Origin: Asterias rubens
Lineage: Eukaryota > Echinodermata > Asteroidea > Forcipulatida > Asteriidae
Length of the DNA: 64,000 nucleotides
Direction: 5' to 3'
NCBI RefSeq assembly: GCF_902459465.1
Contig: NC_047066.1
Location: 22,075,047 to 22,139,046 of the forward strand
Shown: one piece after another, positions 55,825-64,000 of the stretch
Position numbering within the stretch: the first letter of the stretch is position 1
Layout: every line of letters begins with the position of its first letter
Translations under genes and position numbers: made by a program
The notes under the pieces: model-generated
Seen by the model: only the letters and a program-made list of their open reading frames with translations
Database searches by the model: none
Told to the model about the DNA's origin: nothing

Positions 55825-58800
55825 TTACTTTTCCAAGACGCTCTTTTCCTTTTTCAGTTTATCCCCCCGAGCGATGAAGTCACTAATAAGTAACCTCTTG
55901 TACAGCACCATATTAATAATCACCATGGTAATAAGTCCAACCGTAGCAACACAATACAAGAGAATCGGGACTTCTCGATAATGGCTCTGAAGCCAGTAGA
56001 ACATCCAAACCAGCGTACCGAAACGGAAAAAAAGAAACGACACGATGTTGATGGCACTGTTCGCTCGATAAATTGGGGAGTGTTTTGACGTATTAACTAT
56101 GAGAAGGATTTGTCGGAAGTGAAGGAAAACACTGTTGATCTCAGCTGCTAGGGAAACTAGCGAATACACAATGTAGGAACGGAGGTATAAGCTGATACCA
56201 AAGCAAAACAAAATCTGCAGGGGAAGAAACAGAATAAACAATCTTTCTTTATTACAGGTTTTAACTATTAGAGAGGTTTTCGGTAACACCATGTGAATAT
56301 AGGCGAAGTCTGGGTTAATGTTTAGAGTTGTTTATAAAATTGTTTCCAAAATTGAAACTGCAAACTAACATGGAAACCCCTCTCCTTGAATGATTAGGGT
56401 ACTAGGTTCTTTGGTGTGTATTACACAACACAATACATGGGACCTAAAGCTTGATGTCCCATCTGATCAATGAACCATGGTTTAAATCTGCGTACTCCAG
56501 ACTGCTCCCTCACAACTAACCATACCCAGAATGGTTTCAAACGATTGGTTTACTCACTATCAAGTTGGAAGGTGCTTTGACATGAATACATTTTCAAACA
56601 CCAAAGTTGGAACTGAGTGACAACAAATCCTTTTAGTCAACAAGTTTTATATGATTAATGGTTAATTTTCGGTGGCCAGTGTAAGGTTGAAACACACATG
56701 TTTGTCCATGGCACTTTAATGGCAGCCCAGGGTTTATTAATACCTTTGGTAAATATTTATCCACCCTTCCTTAAAGGGAGGGTATAGGCCTATATTATAA
56801 TTATACTGAACTTTGGACGTTGGAAATTGCATCTGAACTTTGTTGCTGTGGTACGATGGACATTTTGAAGTTCATGATGATGATTAGGGCCTACTTACAA
56901 CAGTATGATGAATTAATAAGGGCCAGGTGTTTGTGACTGACCGGTAGAGAAGGATATCGATGACATCATAGATGAAGTAACCTGCGGAAATATCAACACA
57001 GAATAGCCAGTTACCATAGTAACATTTCAACACAACATATTCACGGCTAAAATTATGGGGCAAGTCAACAAGAGTGAGGTCCATATTTCAGTTGATGGAA
57101 GCTTTTCAAACTGAACTAGCCAGTCAGACCCACTAGTCCTCAGGTGTTTTAACTGCCATAGACCTCATTGCAAATTCTTGTTGCGCACACGTTAGGCATG
57201 AAATGAGGTGCATGCTGGTCTAGCTAGCGATCATATGCATGCTGGGGTGGATTTCACAAAGAGTTAAGACGAGTCTTATCTCGACTCATCCTAACTTAAG
57301 ACTAGCCATACGTTTTAAATATCTCCTAGGACTAGTCCTAAATAAGGACTAGTCCTAACTCTTTGTGAAATCGACCCCTGGTCTAGCTAGCGATCAAACT
57401 TGATCACTAGCTAGACCAGCAGGCACCTCATTCAACAGGTAGCGCTTGGGCAATGGGTATTTGCGAAAGGTCCCTGTATGTCCACTAGGTCAGCTAACAA
57501 CTGGTGAGGGAGAACGCTGGTTAAGGGGACGTCCAAACAGGAAATTAGAGGCTTCCTAATTGGAGGTTGATGTGAAGGTTAATTGCTTGATCCTTTCTGT
57601 CACCAATAGCATACAGGGAACCATTGTGTGGATGATTGATATAGCCGAGTAGCGCATTTGTTGCATGAGGCTGTATACTCCCGAGGGAGCTGAGATGGTT
57701 TAAGGAATGAATTAAGGCCCAGTATCCAGGGGGTAATAAGTGAAGCGCTTTGGGACCCCTCCTGGTGTGAAAAGCGCTATATAAAAACAGGTTATTATTA
57801 TTATTATGAAAAGAAAAACTCCAATAGTAAACTTGTGGGTACAACCATGTAGATGACTCTCTTGGGAACGGTGTTGGTTATGAGAAGAAATGGTGTAGTC
57901 TGGACTCTAACAGTCTACTCTTATTTGTAAACCTACCTACTGATATAGCAACCAGTACTTCCCCCATTGGAGTCACGTTACGGATAAGATCATCAAGTAG
58001 TTCTGGAGAGCTGTACAAACTGTGAACGACAAAAGAACAGAAACTTGTTCAAGTTAAAAATGGATTAAAAGTGTGCATTTCCTTTTAAAATATTAATTAA
58101 TTGTCAAGTTCCAAACAGTTTGTATAGCACACCCCCTTAAAAAGGTTATTTATGATACCCATAAGGGCAGTGGTGGTCAGATAGAAAGTTGCTTAGCTTA
58201 GTAAAATCTTGCTCAGCACAAATATGTTACCCACCAACGTACTAAGCAATACTGTTAAACTGGTTCCTTTTTTGTTTTACTTTGCTAAGCACTATTTTCT
58301 ACTTAACAGCTTTATGAAACTGGGCACCTAGTATTAAGCTCAATTTCACATAGCTGCTTTTTAGTCCTTCAGTCTTTCTAAAATTCAAGTATTTTGGTGA
58401 GAAATTACCTCTCACTTAAAAACTTCAGAGGGAGTCGTTTCTCACAATGTTTTTATCTCTGTAAACTCATTACTAAGTAAGTTTTTATGCTATTTTGAGG
58501 AACCCCTAAACGTGTCCAGTGCCTCTTAAAGCAGCTCTATGAAATTTGGTCCTTTATCTTGCTGCAGGCAAACCTCTCAACCTTGCAATTCACACAATGT
58601 CAAGTTTTAATCTCAACCTCTAAAGTCCTCTAAAAAAGAACAGATCAAATATCATTTGTCAATAGTGTGTTGTAATTCACTGTGTACGTGAATGGTGGAC
58701 ATATTGATGTTAAGTGTGAACTTTAAAAATATTACTCAACAGCGACACAATGGACGGGGAAAAATTCCATTATGACTTCCCATTGCTGATTATGCTGGCA

Positions 58801-60239
58801 TGGCAACAGCCTGTAGTGGCTTTATAGTGTGAAAGTACAGTATAACTGAATAAACACACACACAATGACTTGCTTTTCCTGAGTGTTATAACAGGCGTGC
58901 CTCTATTGTAGCATTATTTTTAGCTAGTGGGCTTTTTCTGTCATTATATTACCTGTGATTGTGTTCATTTGTTTGTGTGCGGTTTAAAAACTATAGGAGT
59001 GCCTGTAAACTTTTTTAGCCACTGGATGTTTTGCATTTTACAGTAGACACTCGCAAAAAAAATGTAAAATGCAAACTACTGATTAAACAAGATTTCTAGT
59101 ATTTATCTGCTTTTAAATCTTCTGGCTGCAAATTTTATGTGATGGATTTCTGACCTGTGTGTGTGACCTTATCACGCATGTAGGAATGCAGACACATCGG
59201 TCGTTTGATATTTGTATGCATTGAATAGACAGATGGACTTTGCATACTAAGCATACAAGGGAAAGTTGCATAACACTTAGATTCAGGGATCAATAAGAAA
59301 AACTGCTTAGTGGGATTCAGGGATCATCAAGAAAAACTGCTTTAGAAGTATTTGTTGCAAACGATATTGAAATGAAAGTTGCAAATTAGTTGAGATGCCA
59401 AACAAAATTTGTACTTTCATCCCAACACATTTACTTTCAGATTATGATTTTGATTTCAACACACAGGGTTGGTTTGACCTCCATGGTCTGATATGAATGA
59501 TTGAAGGGGCAAGGACACCAAGGCGTTATGTAAATGTATTGTTAATAGAGCATTGTTTATGTAGCGTCCAGTAGGTTAGTTTAGTAACTCAGACTCAGAG
59601 TCAGACTAATTAAACATTACAATTTTTGTAACATTAACAACAAATATAATTAAGTAGCTAGGAGGGTGTCCATTCATGTCTCTTTGAACGTAAAAAATAT
59701 GTAGAAATGTGTACACAGTGTAGTATAGTTCTCATAAAAACTTCTTCTTTTTTAAATAGTTATCATTTTCAAAATAAAATTAATAACAACAAAAATAACA
59801 TTGTTTTACAAAAACAAATTTGAAGACTGGATTACAATCTAACACAAATTCCTTTTGAATGAGAGTATATGAATTACAAGGCAGCATTCCAGCAATGTAA
59901 CCCTAGAAAGGAAAGAGTTATACACGCATCAAACATCGTCAACAACGAATTCAATACCAAAAATGTATCCTCCCCAAAATTATTCAGCACTCACCAGAAA
60001 ATCGAGCAAAATCCCGAAATCATAGCATGTGTAAAAGAAGTCAATATATTTCTCCATCTAAACCGAGGTTCAGAGTAGTATTTCTGCGGTGCTGGTGTGA
60101 AGTTTAGCGTGATATTCAAGCACTGAAATGCAATTGTCGAACCAACGATAGTGTAGATCATTCTGGCATGGAACATGGATGTCGGCATGCCGTCAGAATC
60201 GGCGAATGAACCCATGGCGAGGCGCACGCCACGCTCCAT
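55825..60239 (-). CDS. TLC domain-containing membrane protein, TLCD1/TLCD2 type (complete, 4 exons, 266 aa)
   Basis: Exons from 5': 59995-60239, 57937-58019, 56899-56981, 55825-56214; all phases agree and all sites are GT/AG. It aligns with human TLCD1 over its length: FRWRNILTSFTHAMISG (human TWRWHNLLVSFAHSIVSG), GYFIYDVIDI (GYFIHDTVDI), LLIHHTV (LVHHVMA), AAEINSVFLHFR (LVEVSNIFLTIR), INIVSFLFFRF (VNLVMYFLFRL). The paired His in IHH, residues 134-135, is typical of TLC domains. Five to six hydrophobic helices can be seen, and the C-terminus is charged (GDKLKKEKS). TLCD1/2 and worm FLD-1 limit the amount of long-chain polyunsaturated phospholipids in membranes. Which of TLCD1 or TLCD2 it is cannot be said. 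The start at 60239 (MERGVRLAMG) is the first in-frame ATG after a stretch without one; a later Met (9 of that peptide) is possible. Confidence 0.92.
57244..57378 (+). repeat. MITE-like inverted repeat ('GTCGATTTCACAAAGAGTTA')
   Basis: GGGGTGGATTTCACAAAGAG (left) pairs with CTCTTTGTGAAATCGACCCC (right). A relative is nested inside another element at 27646-27812. TLCD intron 2. Confidence 0.85.
57640..57805 (+). mobile_element. SINE family C, 3' part
   Basis: GGCTGTATACTCCCGAGGGA, AGTGAAGCGCTTTGGGACCC and AAAAGCGCTATATAAAAACA with an (ATT)n tail. The body is shared with 25430-25775. TLCD intron 2. Confidence 0.65.
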
Positions 60240-62589
60240 CTCTCCGGACTCCGGCAGTCCAGATTTTTTTGTTTGCCAACTTGGACTCCAAGGCAAGAGG
60301 GTACGATAATTGAGTCAAAACAAGCCACTTGTTTCACCAAAACAAGCAACAAACATACGTCGTCAGCCTCTTGATTAAGAATTTAGCTTTGAAATTTACA
60401 CAAACACACGAGAAAGTTGGTAGAAAAGTAAACGAACTTGGCCTAGTTCGTTCACGTAACGTTCATACGTCACCTGACTGATGATGCTACAGAATGGTTT
60501 TTATGAATCCGTTGACTATGCAACGTATGCAATAAAAGGAGGCGGTCCCAGACAAAAAGTCACTATTACCACGAGAGGGCGCTATATAGTAAAGTCATTA
60601 CGTGAGGGGAAATTAATCAGTTGATAATTCATCAATTAATAGTAGCTGTTGTGTATTTTAATCTAATAACTAGGTGCTCCTATACCACACCAACAAAATT
60701 ATATTCAAAGTTCCTTATGAATAATGCCATAGATACTTTGATTCACAGATATATTCTTAAATATTTATTAAAGACTCCCAAGATTATGTGTGCGAAAAAC
60801 TTGTGAGTATTGTATCAAAAGAGGGCGCTACATCAGCGCGCCACTCGAAATGATCAGCTGGTTTGATTGTCTTGGGTTGGTAACTGAAAACGGAAGCCAA
60901 AAAACATCATTTTTGTTACTTAGATGTATTCGATCATCCGTTAAATAGTGTCTTATCATTCTTAAGTTTGTGACAGTGTTACTATCAATCGTCAGTTTCC
61001 AATGATCACACCATGGAGCGCTGAGGAGGTGTGTCACTCGGCAGCGGGCTAAAACTACTCCCAAGTGCCCACAGTTGCCAACCGGTCATCGGACTTAATT
61101 CATGCGTAAAACCATCAACCACTTCAGTTGTGTGTGCATGCATTTTGAGCAGATGAAATATTGAGGATCAGAACGCTGCTGCGCATTCATTATCGGAACT
61201 TCTGTGCCAAGGTAACTGGGAAATCCTTTTGAGTTGTTGGAATTGTCGGTCGTGGCCCCTGGCTGTACTTTGGATTTTTTGGATTGGAGCCTTCTTGCTT
61301 CACCGCGGGCTGAGCATTGTTAGTTATTGTGTGGAACTGGTGCAACCATGCATTCATTCCATTGTTGATATCACACACGCTGGACACTTTGAGCTGTCTG
61401 TAGCCTTGCTGAACTATCTCACCTTCTTGCTGACTGGCAGTGCCATGCTTGGCTGTTGGAATTTGGGACCCTAACTTTCTAACTCAAAAAGAGTGCATTC
61501 AGAACTCAAAGTCAAACAATAAATGGTCATTGATTGATTCATATGAATTCATTCAGCTTCATTTTCAATCCACAACAATGATGGAAAACATGTGATGCAG
61601 AGATCGTGGAACCTGGTTCATTATTTTGCAGTGACTCATCTTGAACTAGATTATAAACTATTATAAGTTGCATCAGTGAAGCCTGACTTGCGAAGGCAGT
61701 TGAGTGGTGGCAAGAATTTGATTGTTTTCTGCAGACGATTTAAAGGTACGACCAGCTTACATTCATTATTAAATAAAATTATTAATGTAAATTGTAATTC
61801 AATAATTAACTAACTCATCTAAATAATGATCTGTTTACTAATAATGTTTATCCTTTCTCACACTGTTGTTCATTGTGTTCATTTTTATTGTATTTAATTA
61901 CATTCTTATTGTATTTAGTTGATTTGTAGCACCGGGTATGTATTTCATGACATTGCTAATATTTTGTTCTAAACCTTGAAAGTGCTATTTCCTTTTAAAT
62001 TCTGTTTCGATGTTCCGGTTGGTACGCGACCTCATAACAGTATCGAGAGCTTCAATACAATTCAGATAATGGAAAAGTTCAATTCTAACTCAGTCTGAAT
62101 GTTTAGCACTTGGCTCATTTCATCAGACAGGGGCAGGGGAAGACTGACTGTACTTAGGGCGTTGTGGTACATACATGATGTCTCCCCTCCACCTTGACCT
62201 CTAGTACCCCGGTTTGAACCCAGCCCGGGACACTATGTGGATTAGGTTTCCCTGGGATTGGAATTTTCCTCTAATTTTCCTCCTGCATCTAAAACTGAAT
62301 CTTCCTCCCTTGTCTTCTCTCTCTCTATCTCTCCATGATCTATCTATCTATCTACAGTGTACTGTATCTATATCTATGCTGGTACATGTCAATGCCTTTC
62401 AGCAACTAAACAGGTTCTTGGCTAGTAGCCTACATTGATTAAGTTTGCTTTTCTGTCTAGACTAAATGAAATGAAGTGAAATGAAAAACACATTGATTTA
62501 GCTGAAGAAACATTTCAGCCCTGCATCCAAAGAATACATCTCTTGACTTTTTGAGCATTACATGTTTAACCTTTGATTTTTCCTTCCAG
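60240..62589. other. Interval between TLCD and the next gene
   Basis: It holds the TLCD promoter side (60240-60480) and presumably the untranslated first exon and promoter of the gene at 62590. No coding exon with similarity is visible. 61190-61480 is open on both strands (about 98 codons minus without an ATG at its start, 81 codons plus) but matches nothing I know. A short TATC-rich microsatellite lies at about 62320-62375. Confidence 0.45.
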
Positions 62590-64000
62590 AACAGATTCAC
62601 TGGTTGAGAAACCAGAACAAGAAGCAGCAATGAATGGAATGACACCCAAACTCTCGGCTGATCACCAACACAAACTACAACAGGTACGTTGACAACGCTC
62701 TCTCATCAGGCTCCCAGAAAATTAACCAGTGAAACCCACAGCAATTGCTGTGATGCCCTTAGCCCACTCCTTTGTCAAATACATGAAACATCAGTTTGTT
62801 GTATTGTGTTTTAAAGGGAATTACTCAAAACAAATATTAACCTAAAAACTAACCTGGTAACAAGCATTGGAGAGCTGTTGATAGTATAACATTGTGGGAA
62901 ACGACTCCCTCTGAATTTTTGAGAAACCGGTAATTTTATCACTGAAATATCAAAAGACTTCTAGCTAGAAGTCTTTTATTCCTATCTGAAAGCACACAAA
63001 TTTGTCTAACAAGGGTGTTTTTTCTTTCATCATTTTCTCGCAACTTCAATGACCAATGGAGCCCAAATGTTCACAGGCTTGTTATTTTATGCTTACATGT
63101 ATGATGGGAAACACCAAGTGAGAACACTGGTCTTTGACAATTACCCAACACGTACATGCCTTTAAAGCAGAATTATTGTTATTTTCAAATTCAAGAAATT
63201 AACCTTGTACAAAAAAAGTCCCAGGCTTTCAGATAAAAGAGAAAGCTTGTTGACCTTCTGTTTACAATAACAGTTTGGTATGCCTAAATACATTTTTTTC
63301 GCTGAGGTTTTATCTTAATGTTTTTTGATTTAGGGTATTTTAAGCCTTGAAGCTATTGGCCTTGTTGATACGCCTGTCTAAATGTACATGCCAAAATAAA
63401 AACTGTTTCAATCCCACTTGGCCTTCTCCTACCTCTTCAAATTCATGAAATCTTACCTTGCATAAAAGATGAAATTTTAGGCCTGCAGATAATAAACCAT
63501 TTGACCTTCAATTTCAAGACTTCTTTCCATGTAAAATTTACACTGTATTGTCAATTAATATTGCTATTAAGGTCAATTTTATTTTTGTTCTTAAAGGCAG
63601 TGGACACTATTGGTAATTACTCAAAATAATTATCAGCATAAAACCTCACTTGGTAACGAGTAATGGAGAGAGGTCGATATTATAAAACATTGTGAGAAAC
63701 GGCTCACTCTGAAGTGACGTAGTTTTCGAGAAAGAAGTGATTTTCCACGAATTTGATTTTGAGACCTCAAGTTTAGAACTTGAGGTCTCAAAATCAACCA
63801 TCTAAACGCACACAACTTCGTGTGACAAGGGTGTTTTTTCTTTCATTATTATCTCGCAACTTCGACGACCAATTGAGCTCAAATTTCACAGGTTTGTTAT
63901 TTCATACACCAAGTGAGAAGACTGGTCTTTGACAATTACCAATAGTGTCCAATGTCTTTAAGGAGTTGAGACTGGCTTCAGGATTCGTTCTGGACCTGAT
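62590..64000 (+). CDS. First coding exon(s) of an unidentified gene, running off the window
   Basis: An exon at 62590-62683 has an acceptor (CCTTCCAG) and a donor (CAG|GTACGT) and contains ATG at 62630 (MNGMTPKLSADHQHKLQQ). The frame is open upstream to the acceptor (TDSLVEKPEQEAAM), so the true start could be in an earlier exon. A second exon may start at about 63961 after CTTTAAG and read ELRLASGFVLDL to the edge; its phase (0) fits. The intron between holds two family-1 MITE copies (62815-63165 and 63593-63960), so the candidate acceptor would be formed by the edge of a MITE. I do not recognise the protein. Confidence 0.5.
62815..63165 (+). repeat. MITE-like element, family 1
   Basis: The interior markers (CATTGGAGAGCTGTTGATAG, CTCGCAACTTCAATGACC, CTGGTCTTTGACAATTACC) are kept while both ends are degraded. 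Confidence 0.65.
63593..63960 (+). repeat. MITE-like element, family 1
   Basis: Ends AAAGGCAGTGGACACTATTG and ACCAATAGTGTCCAATGTCT, with the inner palindrome GACCTCAAGTTTAGAACTTG. Well preserved and likely young. Confidence 0.8.

Overview
The window is eukaryotic nuclear DNA from an invertebrate animal, most likely an echinoderm and probably a sea star. It is AT-rich. Its genes are split by GT/AG introns, and intergenic and intronic DNA is packed with tRNA-headed SINEs, short inverted-repeat (MITE-like) elements and minisatellites. The species assignment is inference from protein similarity and repeat style; nothing in the window proves it.

Layout. (1) About 17-27224, plus strand: the 3' three quarters of a gamma-secretase activating protein gene (GSAP). 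Its 5' end lies left of the window. Fifteen exons can be joined, and all but one junction agree in phase. Its intron 8969-24764 is about 15.8 kb and holds two large structures. The first is a tandem duplication (9136-15855) containing a 126-bp satellite. The second is a tandem array (16961-22693) of three nearly identical, intronless, minus-strand genes for small secreted proteins with a PAN/apple-like Cys module and a Thr/Pro linker, followed by a decayed fourth unit that has lost its gene. (2) 27225-33230: no gene, only repeats. (3) 33231-41380, minus strand: a 1311-residue acidic, disordered-looking protein that I do not recognise, encoded mostly by one 3.5-kb exon. (4) 41381-41624: a short divergent interval, presumably a shared promoter. 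(5) 41625-50463, plus strand: a complete 14-exon PES1 (pescadillo) gene. (6) 50464-55824: PES1 3' UTR, then repeats. (7) 55825-60239, minus strand: a complete four-exon TLCD1/TLCD2-like membrane protein gene. (8) About 62590 to the right edge: the start of another plus-strand gene, unidentified.

The genes do not form a pathway. PES1 acts in ribosome assembly, TLCD in membrane lipid composition, and GSAP is tied to gamma-secretase in vertebrates. The most unusual parts of the window are the nested antisense PAN-gene array inside GSAP and the unrecognised acidic gene that shares a promoter interval with PES1.
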